Below are positions 20,123 to 30,920 of a stretch of DNA of 64,000 nucleotides, in pieces (within the stretch, counting starts at the first letter, position 1; every line of letters starts with the position of its first letter). The stretch lies in the NCBI GenBank assembly GCA_023213395.1, contig CM041465.1, forward strand, positions 144,529,741 to 144,593,740, read 5' to 3'. The notes beneath the pieces are model-generated. The model did not search any database, had not been told where the DNA came from, and saw nothing but the letters and a program-made list of their open reading frames with translations. This DNA comes from Cycas panzhihuaensis (Eukaryota; Cycadophyta). Made by a program: the position numbers and the translations under genes.

Positions 20123-21178
20123 TTGCTTAAAATCTTGGAATCTGACAATAGAGCGTCGGAGGATACAAGCTATGACTCCAATCCAATGTGTACACATCCA
20201 ACACCATCATTTGTGAGTAGCCAAGTTGACAAAGGCAAAGCCATAGCAGAAGGATCATCTTCTCCAACATCTGTGGCTGGCCCATCTTCTCCAAAGATCG
20301 CCAACTTCCTCCGTGCAAATATTTCACATGATCCTTTTCAGGATCAAAACGAAGATCAAGAGGTTGTGGAAATGAAAACCTCATTCCCAACTCGAGGTTT
20401 TCGTGAAGCCTACCAACTACACAAGGACATGCGACCAGATGAGGTAGGCAAAACTGGCACTAGAAGTACCCATAGAGCAAGGATGCATGAATCACTTTCC
20501 GTTGAGCTTGAACCAGAACCGCATCTTGCTCTTAATGAAGAGCCCCTAACGTACCAAGAAGCTGTAAAGCATGCAGCTTGGAGAAATGCCATGAACGAAG
20601 AGTATCAATCTCTTATTAAGAACGGTACATGGGAGCTTGTTGATCTACCACTTGGAAGAAAGGTAGTTCAAAATAAATCGGTGTTCAAAAACAAGTATAG
20701 ATCAGATGGCACCCTAGAAAAACACAAGGCGAGGTTGGTAGCAAAAGGATTCACGCAAAGGGAAGGCATTGATTACACTGAAATCTTTGCTCCTACAACC
20801 AAGTGGCCTTCAATCAGAACTCTTATAGCCTTGGCTGCTCAACAGGGTTGGAAAATCCACCAACTTGATGTTAAGACCGCATTTCTCAATGGGGACCTTA
20901 AAGAAGAAATTTACATGGCTCAGCCAGAAGGATACGAGATTGATCAGGAGCATAAAGTTTGTAGGCTCAAAAAGTCCTTATACGGCCTAAAGCAAGCCCC
21001 TCGTGCTTGGTTTACTAAGTTGTCTGAAAGAATGAGGCAACTTGGATATGAGGTTTGTGACTATCAAGATATTGATGCAACATTATTCATCAAGCGCCAA
21101 AATGATAAAGTCACTTACCTCTTAATCTTTGTGAATGACATGCTCATAACGGGGAATAGTGAACAGGTAATCAGTTAG
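20123..21178 (+). CDS. Linker and reverse transcriptase of copy C (351-aa open frame)
   Basis: A Ser/Pro-rich linker is followed by RT (RVT_2 type): MNEEYQSLIKNGTWELVDLP, KHKARLVAKGFTQREGIDYT, IHQLDVKTAFLNGDLKEEIY and LKKSLYGLKQAPRAWFTKLS. The catalytic motif reads FVND (21128-21139) in place of YVDD, so the first Asp of the pair is Asn and polymerase activity is unlikely. It stops at a TAG at 21176-21178; the next frame continues in phase (21179). Confidence 0.85.
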   Translation: MLKILESDNRASEDTSYDSNPMCTHPTPSFVSSQVDKGKAIAEGSSSPTSVAGPSSPKIANFLRANISHDPFQDQNEDQEVVEMKTSFPTRGFREAYQLHKDMRPDEVGKTGTRSTHRARMHESLSVELEPEPHLALNEEPLTYQEAVKHAAWRNAMNEEYQSLIKNGTWELVDLPLGRKVVQNKSVFKNKYRSDGTLEKHKARLVAKGFTQREGIDYTEIFAPTTKWPSIRTLIALAAQQGWKIHQLDVKTAFLNGDLKEEIYMAQPEGYEIDQEHKVCRLKKSLYGLKQAPRAWFTKLSERMRQLGYEVCDYQDIDATLFIKRQNDKVTYLLIFVNDMLITGNSEQVIS

Positions 21179-22040
21179 TTGAAGAAGGACCTTGCTAAAA
21201 CTTTTGAATTGTCTGACCTCGGGTTGATGAAATATTACTTGGGAATTGAAGTAACTCAAAAGGATGGCAAAATCTTTCTCTCCCAAGAAAAATATATCAA
21301 CGATCTTCTGACAAAGTTTCAGTTGGAAGGTGTTCGACCAGTGGATACACCTATGGAGCCTAATATTAAGCTCTGAGTTGATGGTGACAATAGGGAGGTA
21401 GACACAACACTCTACAGGCAACTTGTAGGTAGTCTCATCTATACTACCAACACAAGGCCAGATATTGCACACTCTGTCGGCATTCTTGCAAGATTCATGA
21501 CAAATCCTAAGCAGAATTATTGGCAAGTTGCAATACGAGTGTTGAGGTACCTAAAGACGACTAGCAAATATGGTCTGTTGTATGAACCTAATGCATAATT
21601 TAAACTTTATGCATACAGACTCGACTTTCTTGGGAGATAAAGACACAGAAGATCTACGTCTGCACGTAACATTTCTTGGAACAAAGACCAATATCATGGA
21701 GATCCGCACGGCGAGAAGATAGTTGCACTCAACCATCAAGGCGAGTACATTGCTTCTGAGACAAGCAAGGAGGTGATATGGCTTAGAAAATTGTTGAATA
21801 CATTAAATGCCACCCAAACAAGTTCTACTAGCTTACATGTAAATAATCAATCTACAATCCAGATGGCTAAAAATCCTCAGATTTCATGATCGTACCAAAC
21901 ATATAAGTACAAAAGTCCACGATTAGAGAACTAGTTCATGATGGCACAATTCAATTGAGTAACGCCCACACGCCAGATCAAGTGGCCGATATCTTCACTA
22001 AACCACCGAAGAGGGTGAAGTTTGAGCAGCCCGAAAGCAA
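21179..22040 (+). pseudogene. RT C-terminus and RNase H of copy C
   Basis: The in-phase continuation 21179-21376 has LKKDLAKTFELSDLGLMKYY and VRPVDTPMEPNIKL. It is followed by broken segments YRQLVGSLIYTTNTRPDIAH-type, the STxAEY region near 21730, DNQSTIQMAK near 21840 and ADIFTKP near 21990. RNase H is fragmented by at least three frameshifts. Confidence 0.8.
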
Positions 22041-22484
22041 CTCACCTTAGGGCCTCCATCTCCGGTGATTGAAGGAGATGACAATAGGACCATCATACTG
22101 TCTCCTTCGTGAAATCCCCTTGTGGGCGGAAGGACAAGAGTAAGTCTCGCTCTATCCCATTCGTGAAAACCCCATGTGGGCGTGAAAGGATAAGGGTTGT
22201 ATCATTTTGGAAAATCGAACTGTGAAAACCCGAAAGGGCATGGGGATGACCAAATGGTATATGGAGACTCGAGATTTCAGCTACAAAATTTATTGTCTTG
22301 ATTGGCTATCCGGCTACATTTAAAGAGTCACTGAGCAGTTAGTAGATTAGAAAATTTGTGGGTTTTCTTCCCATGAGGGTTTCCCACAAAAGTATCATAT
22401 TAGTTTGCTTTGTAAGAGGCTCAAATGAAGACCTCATAGGATAGAATAAAATAGAATGAAATGACCTACCATTAAGGGGGAGAT
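22041..22484 (+). other. 3' noncoding tail and polypurine tract of copy C
   Basis: Noncoding, with the two CGTGAAA-CCCC-TGTGGGCG repeats (about 22105-22180) that match copy B. The polypurine tract AAGGGGGAGA (22474-22483) abuts the 3' LTR. Confidence 0.8.
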
Positions 22485-22779
22485 TGAAAAGGGTTAATGA
22501 CATAAGGTCATTACATTAGTTGATTATTTCGAAAAAGGGACTTAAGTGAACTTTAAATTAGATCACTTAAGTGAAATGCACTTTCATGTGCATTATGTGT
22601 AATTTCATTTCACCTAACTCAAATGCTCCCTCTCTCAGTATAAAAGTAAAGCTCAATGGAGGAGATTCATTCTTACCTCCCCATTTTATGAGAGCTACTT
22701 TCTCTCTCAAGTCTCTCTTGCTCCCATGTTTGCCTTTGTGTTTAGTGCATGGAGATGAAGGATAGATCCACTCTTTTCA
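22485..22779 (+). repeat. 3' LTR of copy C
   Basis: 295 bp, nearly identical to 15224-15520: two substitutions and one missing CT-type dinucleotide. The AGAAG target duplicate follows at 22780-22784. Confidence 0.95.
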
Positions 22780-22784
22780 AGAAG

Positions 22785-23300
22785 AGTGGCATGTAGTTCT
22801 TTTAAACGATCAATTTTGATATGGCCCATACGAGCATGCCATAGGGCCGCTTGGGGCAACTTTTGAGGAGTTAGGGTTGTCGTAAAAGTAGAGTCATTAT
22901 CAACATAGTTGGCTTCAGAGGATGGTGAGCCAGTTAGGTGAAAAAGTTTGCCATCAAGAATTTCGATCATAACCATAGCATTTGAAGGAGGGTGAATGAC
23001 ACAAAGAGTTTGATTGTTTGCAGTTACACTCATATCAAATCCATGAGAGACAAGGGTGGACAGGGAGAGCAGGTTCTGCTTAAGAGTAGGAATATATAAA
23101 ACATCAACAAGTGTAAAATCTGGAGGCCTAAGAGTTTCAGGCAAACAGTTCCAAAGCTTCGATTGGCTGAGATGATTTGTCAGCCATGTGTACAACACCA
23201 CAAACTTCAGAGTCAAAATCCTGAAAGAACTGGCGATGACAAGTCATGTATTGTGTTGCTCCAGTATCCATGATCCACGATGAAGTATTTGAGGTGGCAC
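22785..23300 (-). pseudogene. Protease and HxxxH half of zinc-binding domain of copy B
   Basis: The minus-strand protease site is intact, MDTGATQYMT (near 23240-23275). Then come LVDVLYIPTLKQNLLSLS, VTANNQTLCVIHPPSN and LWHARMGHIKIDRLKEL. The domain stops at ATLL where copy C is inserted; the CxxC half resumes at 15218. Any longer reading frame running into 22707-22779 is an artefact that borrows LTR sequence of C. Confidence 0.87.
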
Positions 23301-24485
23301 TATTTGCAACTCCAAGTGTTCAAGGCAAAAGTGAATAAGCATAGCCACAATGAGCCTCAATATACTTAGTGGATCTATTAACAACATTTGATGAAGTGGT
23401 CCCAGTTCTTTGAAGGTGTGCATGAGCAAATTGTGTTCCACCAAAAGCATCTTCAAAAGAAGTATTATCAACATTATGTGCACCATGGCACTGTTGATAA
23501 CTTGGTAGTTTGTTGGTGGCAGTTCTGCAATTTTTGGCATAATGTCCTTTTCTATTACACTTTTGGCACACAATTATTTGATTTCCAGTCCCATAAGAAG
23601 TATTAGGCTGGTTGGATTGTCTCTGATTACTGGATCTAGGTCCAGGTTGATTATTTTGGCCTTGGCCTTGAGACTGTTTTTGTTGGAGTTGAGGTGCCTA
23701 TTGACCAAGAGGACGTTGTCCTTGTTGTCTACCTCTTCCTCTTCCACGGGAATTACCACCTCTGCGAGAGTATTGACCTTGATTTTTGGTATAACAAAGA
23801 TCTTCTTCCACTTCGAAAGCAGCATCAACTGGATTTGATATAGTGGCAAAGTTGGTATTAAAGGTCTTCTCAAATTCAATGAACTTATCAGTAAGAGCCT
23901 CAAAGTTTAGGGTTTTCAAAGTGCCACTAGATTGAAGACTTCGCAGTAGGTTTTTGTAATATGGGATATGGAGACATGACTGAATCAAGAAAGCCCATGT
24001 AATGCATTGAGTTTTAAAATCTTTATTAATGGCTTGCTTGATTGGACGAAGGAGATTGATTATCTTGCTTGCATGTCCTTTCTGCATTTTTAATTTGTTC
24101 ATCTTTAGCACTAAGTGAACAAATTCTAAGTCTGATTTAGTGTCAAAGTTCTTCTTAAGAACTTCAAAAACTTTCCATGTTGTATCATGTACAACTTCAT
24201 TAATGGGATTATGCAGGGAATAATCAGTGATAAGCAATATCCCTGTACGGATTTTATCATATCAAGTTCCCATTGGCGTTTAGCTGCAGTTTCAGTGGGA
24301 ACAGTTGGAACACCTCCTCCAGAAGCAGTTGAGGTAGTTGTAGCTACAACAGATGGTGTAGGTTGCAAGTGATCTCTCCACAGATCTTCATACTTTGCAG
24401 CATTTCTGACACCAGTGAACTACACGTCCCAATTTTCTTTCCCTTTTAGAATGCAGTTCACATTTTGTTTGAACTGTGAAGACAT
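23301..24485 (-). pseudogene. Gag of copy B
   Basis: ATG at 24485 (minus) with MSSQFKQNVNCILKGKENWD, then a TAG at 24420-24422 where C has Met-Trp. The frame at 23698-24237 (179 aa) keeps the Gag core (FEVLKKNFDTKSDLEF, FIEFEKTFNTNF, FEVEEDLCYTK) and an Arg/Gly-rich NSRGRGRGRQQGQ tail. An intact CCHC knuckle CQKCNRKGHYAKNC lies near 23530-23570, in another phase. Confidence 0.85.
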
Positions 24486-26520
24486 GGTGTCTTTTGAGAA
24501 TGGAAGAAATGAACAAGGGACTATAAAAGTGATGGCAATAAATGACCAATCATTATTTACAAATGGGAGATGTAATGAAGTAATGTAGCAGAAAGAAGAA
24601 GAAGTGAGAATGGTTGCTCAAAGATGAAGGGAGCAACTTAGAGAGAAGTCACCAACACTTGTGATAAATATTAACCTGATGCAGCAAGAATATGAGAAGC
24701 ACTATGATGAAAGTTGGCCACTATCACTTGTGGCAAATATTAACCTGACGCAACAGGAATATGAGAAGCACTATGATTATGATTACATTATGGATCACTT
24801 TTTACAAATAAGTAAGTGATCAATATACAAGATTGTAGGCCAATGTAGAAGCTAACATCATTGGGTGTACACAACTTGAAACTCAAATGTAGGATGCGTA
24901 ATCAACCCAATAACTTCAAACTTGTGTCCAACATGTAGTTGAGGTTAATGAAGGGATGCCTAGACTTCTAGTAGAATTAAGTTGGCCTTCACCCGCGATA
25001 CCCGCAATTGTGCTTGGTGATGAAATCCAAGTCACAACGAAGCCCAAGTACTCCCAATCCTTATCCAATTCACTAATGAGTAGCTATATATCTCCTTTAA
25101 AGAGTGGTACGTGCATACACATGGCTTTGACATATATTAGATTGGGTATATTTTAATTTTGTATTAAAGTTTCAGTTTTCTCGGTTGGTTATCAGGATGA
25201 TCCCTGATTGAGGCACGATGGTATGGCTAATCAAACCTCACCAATATTCTAGTTTAGTCCAGTCCCAACTTGAAACCCACACCTCCTTTATGGCACTACA
25301 TTCTGCCAACCAAGGTATCTCAACCTTGGCGAGTGTGTGAACAGGCACAAGATGGCGGAAATAGCGTACGTGATGCTTTCCTTTTAGGAAGAGTGAAAAG
25401 ATTATCGAATTGCATCAAACGTACATTTAACTAAAAATAGAATGCTTGCTTAGAGTGTCTTTAGAGTGCTTGCTTTGAGTGATTTTGGAGTGCTAAAATG
25501 CAATGCTAATGAGTGAGTGAAGACACCAGATATTGCTTCGATCTAAGTATTTTTTTTTCTCACTTTTACAATGAGTTTTTAAGCCTCATAAAAAGAAGGA
25601 AGAAAATTTCTTCACTTTTTTCTTTTTTATTTTTAGTACGAAAAAAATAGTCTTCACTAAATTAGCAATAACTTTCTCCCACGATAACAAAATGGAGTGC
25701 CGGTTTTTGTGTCAGAACTGCACTTAGAGCTTCATCTTCAGGAAGTTGAATCAGGTCCAAATGAGTTCTGGAAAGTTTTTGGCAGCCCCACAAAGTGTGG
25801 AGTATATATTTTTAGAATTCTTATTAAAACTAACTGTTGTTCACTAAAATAACAATAACTTCCTCATACGACATCGAAATTAGGTGTCGGTTTTTGTGCC
25901 GAAAAGTAGACTCAGAGCCTCATCTTTGACAATTAGAATCAGGTCAATTGGAGCTCTGTAGAAGATTTTGTAGATCTGTGAAGTTCAGCAAGCAAATTTT
26001 ATTTCTGCAGAAATTTCAGTTTGCTAGTATCTCATTAACACATGATACCATATGAAATTTTTATCATTTTTTGATCACCACAGTTCCAATATGGGCAAGG
26101 TGGCTTGTATAAGCATATGACCGCATATATCTGAGCATACAATGATGGATATTTTAAATGGCTTGAAATTCTTTAGAAAAAGTGGGTAAAACCTCCCCTT
26201 ACAATCATTCTTCTAAAAGCTAGAAAAATTTTGGCAGCATTTCCCCTTGTTAAATGAATAAAAAGAGGGAAAAGAAAAGAAGAATGTGATAGCATGAATA
26301 GACACCAAAGGATTGGAATCCTTGGGCCTTACAACTCCTTGTATTATACTTCCAAACCTGCAAAAGAGAAAGAGAAAGCAAACAATACAAAATATGTTAT
26401 GATAATAATTTGAAAATGTTTCTAAATCCACTTTCATAATCTCCTTCACCATATGGATTGTGAGGGAGAAAGAAGTGATGGCTCAATTGCAAGTGCAAGC
26501 GAGGAATATGAAGGAAGCAA
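24486..26520 (-). other. Untranslated leader of copy B
   Basis: About 2 kb of noncoding sequence, collinear in reverse with the leader of C, including the 66-bp duplication (about 24648-24777), the GCACTCCAAA-like repeats (about 25440-25510) and A/T runs. No credible gene is seen. Confidence 0.8.
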
Positions 26521-26532
26521 GCTCTGATACCA
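26521..26532 (-). other. Primer-binding site of copy B
   Basis: The plus strand reads GCTCTGATACCA, that is TGGTATCAGAGC on the element strand, two bases from its 5' LTR. Intact. Confidence 0.9.
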
Positions 26533-26534
26533 CA

Positions 26535-26831
26535 TGAAAAGAGTGGATCTATTCTTCATCTTCATACACTAAACACAAAGGTAAACATGGGAGCAAGAGA
26601 GATTTAAGAGAAAGAGAGTAGCTCTCACGAAACTGGGAGGTATGAATGAGCCTCCTCCATTGAGCTTTTACTTTTATATTGAGAGAGGGAGCATTAGAGT
26701 TAGGTGAAATGAAATTACACATAATGCACATAAAAAAGCATTTCACTTAAGTGGTCTAATTTAAAGTTCACTTAAGACCCTTTTTAGAAATAATCAACTA
26801 ATGTAATGACCTTGTGACATTAACCCTTTTA
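26535..26831 (-). repeat. 5' LTR of copy B
   Basis: A 297-bp family-3 LTR ending CCCTTTTA where the 3' LTR ends CCCTTTCA. It is followed by the target duplicate GGAAA (26832-26836), after which copy G resumes. Confidence 0.92.
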
Positions 26832-26836
26832 GGAAA

Positions 26837-27110
26837 CACATCAAGAAATTGAAGTATCTCCAAAAGAATCCCTTGTGGTTGTTCCTACACCTAAGGAAAA
26901 TTTTAGAATTACATCTAAGGACACAGAAACAGAAGAAGAATGTTTTGAAAGGGCTCCCTCATCCATCAGGGATATAAGTCTTGAAATAAAAAATGAAGTC
27001 ATGACAACTTCCAAAAAGATACCTAAATGGTATCTTAAGACAATTGATAAGGCAAAAGGTGATGTGTTTAATCGCAGAACTAGCTCTAAGAAGCATTAGG
27101 CACTATTTTG
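26837..27110 (+). pseudogene. Integrase-RT linker of copy G
   Basis: The frame at 26875-27099 carries a Ser/Glu-rich linker ending in KKIPKWYLKTIDKAKGDVFN and RRTSSKKH. The same linker in K reads KKIQKWYFKTVEETKGEVFE, which fixes the family assignment. It continues directly from the integrase tail interrupted at 6129. Confidence 0.82.
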
Positions 27111-28657
27111 CTCAACTAAACCTGAATCATATGAGGAAGCAAGACTACAGAGTGAGTGGAAAGCAGTAATGGATATAGAAATGGCAGTTATTTCTAAATA
27201 CAAAACATGTGAATTAGTTGAACTATCTATTAACAAGTCAATTGTCAGTTGTAAATGGATGTGCAAAGTAAAAAAAAAATTCTGACAGAAGAATAGAGAA
27301 ATACAAGGTAAGATTGGTGGCCAGAGTGTACACCCAAATTGTAGGAATAGACTATGGTGAAACTTTCTCTCCAATAGAAAAATTGAATACTGTGAGAATG
27401 GTTATCGCCTTAGCAACACAATAAAATTGGAAAATCTTCCAACTTGACATAAATAGTGCCTTTTTGAATGAAGACATGGAAGAAGAAGTCTATAGGCAAC
27501 AGTTAGAGGGATATGCTCAAAATGGCCAAGAATATCTTGTTTGCAGATTGAAAAAGGCCCTATATAATCTAAAGTAAGCTCCAGGATCTTGGTATGTTAA
27601 ATTAAACAAATACCTCATACAAAACAATTTTTAGAGGTCTGAATCAGATCCTAGTTTATATGTAAAGATCAACATAGGTTTGATCGCCATAATTGTTGTT
27701 TATGTAGATGACATGATTCTTATAGGAAGTGACATAGAGTCCTTTATAGTCATAAAAGTTCCGGGTGAAAAAGGATTTGAAATGATTGACTTATGACTTT
27801 CGAGTTATTATCTTGGTATATAAGTAAAACAAAAGAAATATTCAATCACTATTTCACAAACCAAGTACACCACGAATTTGCTAAGAAAATTCAAGATGGA
27901 AGACTATAATAGTTGCAGAACACCAATGGAAATAGGGTGTAATCTAACTCAAGACACAAAAGGAACTCCTATCAATGCAACCTTATATAGACAACTAGTT
28001 GGTAGTGTAATTTATCTTACTGCCACTAGACCTAATATCTCATATTTTATAGGTGTAATCTCTAGATACATGCAAGATCCTAAATTGATACGCTAGAGAG
28101 CAACAAAAAGAATACTCAAGTATCTGAAAGGCACCTTTAATCTCGAACTTACCTATTTATACAAAAAATGATACGAAAAAATTAATTTGATACAGTGACT
28201 CTAATTGGGCAAGAGACAGAGAAGACAATAAGTCAACTACTGGATATTGTTTTCTTCTTAGTTCAATAACGATATCCTAGAGTAGCAAAAAACAACCAAT
28301 TGTTATCATCTACAAAGGTTGAATACAAATTAGCAGTAAGTGCATTATGTGAAGCAGTATGACTGAGACAATTGCTAACAGATCTAACTCAGAAGCATAA
28401 TGGTCCAACAACACTTTATTTTGATAATCAAAGCATAATAAAGTTAATAAAGAATTCAGTATTTTATACAAGAACCAAGCACATTGATGTACATTAACAT
28501 TTCATTGGAGAAAATGTCTAGAACAAAGAAATAGAGTTAATACATTGTACAACCAATGAACAAGTTGCAAATATCTTGGCTAACCCTCTCAACAAAGACA
28601 AATTTCAAGTTGTTAGAGATAAGCTTGGTTTAAAATAGATAAAACATTAATAGAGGG
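27111..28657 (+). pseudogene. Reverse transcriptase and RNase H of copy G
   Basis: RT segments in shifting frames: KYKVRLVARVYTQIVGIDYG, FQLDINSAFLNEDMEEEVY and VCRLKKALYNLK, followed by a stop. VVYVDDMILIGSD follows with an intact YVDD (27701-27712). Then the open frame 27878-28096 with FKMEDYNSCRTPMEIGCNL and LYRQLVGSVIYLTATRPNIS. RNase H continues with YSDSNWA near 28195 and scattered later motifs. A short purine run (AATAGAGGG) precedes the LTR. Confidence 0.82.
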
Positions 28658-28858
28658 TGTTAGAATAATGCTTTATCTAGGATAATATCTTCTATTATAT
28701 AGTTGATTAATGAGGGTTATGTGGCAGTCACTCTTTGTTGTAAGAATGACAAGTGGCTTACATATAATAAGTAGTTACTAAAGTGTCCTTGTACTTATAG
28801 AGAGATCATCTCTCACATAATCAAATGAATAATCCTCATTTTTCAAATATTTTTATCA
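28658..28858 (+). repeat. 3' LTR of copy G (family 4)
   Basis: A 201-bp LTR, TGTTAGAATAATGC...ATTTTTATCA, alignable with the K LTRs (199 bp each). The following GCCAC (28859-28863) would be its target duplicate. The partner was lost with the 5' end, so insertion of G into H is inferred from adjacency. Confidence 0.8.
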
Positions 28859-30374
28859 GCCACCCTAGTTGTTGGAGTGATGTCAAGTTTTAACTAAACC
28901 ACAACAACCAAGGGATTTTTCGCACCTAAACGACTTTTGAAGGTAGAAGGGCCACCAGAAGAAACTTCACGTAAGGGGAAATCATAATCAAGCAGACAAA
29001 GGGTTATAAGATGGGCATATGAAAAGAAGCTTAGAAGGGCAAGAAGGTTGAGTATTGAGAAAATTGACCAAAATAAAAGACAATTTATGGAAGGATCAGA
29101 GGTAAGTGGTGCCTAAACACCACAAGAAGTAGTGAATGAAGGTCATGGAGAGTCAATGCTAATAACACCTTCCCCAATTGAATCAGACATACTAAGATCA
29201 GAAGAAAAAGAAAATATTATAAAGGAAAAAGAAGAAGTTCTAATAGAGGAAGGAGAAGATTCTAATGAACATACTTTAGAGGAAGAAATAGATACCCCAG
29301 GGAAGGAGGGAAAACTAAGTGTGAACTCTACTCCTAAGGACCCAAGTGATACAAGGAGAAGGCAGAGGAAGGTCCCTTGACATATTAGGAAAATCAGATA
29401 ACAAGACAATTGTTTGAAGACTCACCAGATAAGGGATATGAGTAGTCATTTTTTATTACAACGCCATTGGCAATACAAACACCAGGGATTCCAAAGTTGA
29501 TCAATTTGGAAACACCCTTTAAGAATCCATTGTTTGGAAAAGGGAATAGTGGGGGAAAAACTCCATCGAACATACCTCTAAAGGGGATAGCAGAAGAGAA
29601 AAGTACCTCGTTGAGAGAGCAAATCATTCCACGGATATTATCACCAGAGGGAAGGACATCCCCAAGTAGTCCTAAAATGGTAGGCTACATAGAATTTGGA
29701 AAACTTGTATTTGACGATACTTCAGATGTTGGGGAGCATGTATACTATTCTAGAACCTAATTAACTTGAAAAGGATAAAAAATGAGGAGGAAGTTAAGGC
29801 AAGATTTGCTTATTCATTGCAATGAATGCCTCTTATATGGTATAAGTAGTTAGACCTAACTAAATCCTAGGCAAATATTATGAAGGAATTTGAAGAAAGA
29901 TTCAAGAAATTCAAGAGTAATGAGGTAGTCGAATTAACTCTCAGGGAAGTAAAGCAAATATGAGGAGAATTAGTGTTAACATGCATATGTAGTATAACAA
30001 ATTTGACAAAATAAGAGAAAATCATGGATTATAATATGAGAAACTATTTTGTAAATAGATTGAATTCAAAATTATGTGTTGCGATGGCAACCCACCCTCT
30101 CAAATCGTACCAACATGCACAAGAGCACGCATTGGATTTTAAGAAGGAGATTGACACTAAAAGGGTTGGGGATGATCACTTACTATTGAGATTACAAAAG
30201 GAGATGTAAGAATTAAGAAATCAAAACTTAAACAAACCTTGTTTCTAGGTGATAAAAATAGAAGATACTTCATAAATAGAAGGCCTAAGAAAGGAAGTGG
30301 TTAGATTGAATCTACAAGCGCGAAAACCCTAAGGTTCTAAGAAAGAGAAAGTTGCAAAATATAGAGAGAAGGAA
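28859..30374 (+). pseudogene. Gag region of copy H
   Basis: Frame-broken. The frame at 29132-29380 is very acidic (DILRSEEKENIIKEKEEV). The frame at 29467-29760 is Pro/Ser-rich and ends FGKLVFDDTSDVGEHVYY. The frame at 30024-30209 has YFVNRLNSKLCVAMATHP and ALDFKKEIDTKRV, resembling the end of a Gypsy Gag domain. The acid-rich and Pro-rich parts are assigned to Gag only by position. The region is cut at 30374 by copy J. Confidence 0.6.
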
Positions 30375-30918
30375 TGTTAAACCTTATGTTTACATGTTAA
30401 GTATATGTACTTTATTTTGTGTGTATTATTTGTACTTTTGTACTTTATAGGGTGACTTATCACTTAAGTGATAAAGTGCACACCCACATTCTTTTCTAGT
30501 GACACAACATTGTCACTTAAGGGTCAAATGGACCTCCATGCACTTTTGCTTACTTGAGAGCCCAAAAGGACACGTCCTACATGCAAGGCATGTACCTTGG
30601 ATGTTTGACACTTGTCAAATATCTAATGCCTTAGGTCTCTTCTGTCACTCTATATATTGAGACCTCTTCTCATGTTTCTCATATAGAGTTGGAGTTGTAT
30701 TGTTATGTTGACAGTTTCCTAATCAAACTAATATTCATTTAGAGATTAGACCAATTCCATCTCCTCCCATTTGGTATCATTTGCTCTCTCTCTTTGTGCT
30801 TTGATTTTGTTCATGTTAATCTTATTTTCATTGTTAGTCTATATCTTTTGCTTTCTAGAACTAGAGTGAATCTATCTCCTAGATCTTGGGTTTCATAGGC
30901 TTTTTGACCCTTTCAACA
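30375..30918 (+). repeat. 5' LTR of copy J
   Basis: 544 bp, TGTTAAACCTTATG...CCCTTTCAACA. It has the TTATCACTTAAGTGATAA palindrome near 30458-30475 and a variant of the TGTTTGACACTTGTCAAA palindrome near 30602. CATTTGGTATCA occurs inside the LTR (30768-30779) and again at the LTR/PBS junction (30917-30928). Confidence 0.93.
30651..30657 (+). promoter_or_regulatory. TATA box of family-1 LTR
   Basis: TATATAT in the context CACTCTATATATTGAGACCTC, conserved in A, F, J and the partial LTR at 4557. It lies about 270 bases before the LTR end. Confidence 0.55.
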
Positions 30919-30920
30919 TT

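Larger units (their letters stand above)
15224..22779 (+). mobile_element. Copy C: young Ty1/Copia element, family 3
   Basis: A full-structure 7.56-kb element with LTRs 15224-15520 and 22485-22779, PBS, leader, gag-pol and polypurine tract. Perfect AGAAG target duplicates flank it (15219-15223, 22780-22784). The LTRs differ by two substitutions and one 2-bp indel, making this the youngest insertion here. The coding region nonetheless has several frameshifts and stops. It sits antisense in an older copy (B) of its own family. Confidence 0.95.
6135..26831 (-). mobile_element. Copy B: Ty1/Copia element, family 3, host of C and D
   Basis: Bounded by family-3 LTRs (6135-6431 and 26535-26831) and perfect GGAAA target duplicates (6130-6134, 26832-26836). 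The minus-strand order from right to left is 5' LTR, PBS, leader, gag, protease, GAG-pre-integrase, [copy C], integrase, RT, RNase H, 3' tail, [copy D], 3' LTR. By eye the two LTRs differ at about 23 of 297 positions. The inserted copies account for roughly 13 kb of its 20.7-kb span. Confidence 0.93.
4937..28858 (+). mobile_element. Copy G: Ty1/Copia element, family 4, split by copy B
   Basis: Two plus-strand segments (4937-6134 and 26832-28858) make one 5'-truncated Copia copy: integrase in the first, the integrase tail, RT and RNase H in the second, then a 3' LTR (28658-28858). The interruption (6135-26831) is copy B with its GGAAA target duplicate. The closest relative in the window is K (49399-54299), with matching LTR and protein motifs. 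The 5' LTR, PBS and gag were lost at the 4936 junction. Confidence 0.85.

Noticed and set aside
22707-22784. Apparent extension of the copy B protease/integrase frame (minus) into 22707
   Set aside because: The last part is LTR sequence of copy C read antisense; it is an insertion artefact, not a fusion protein.
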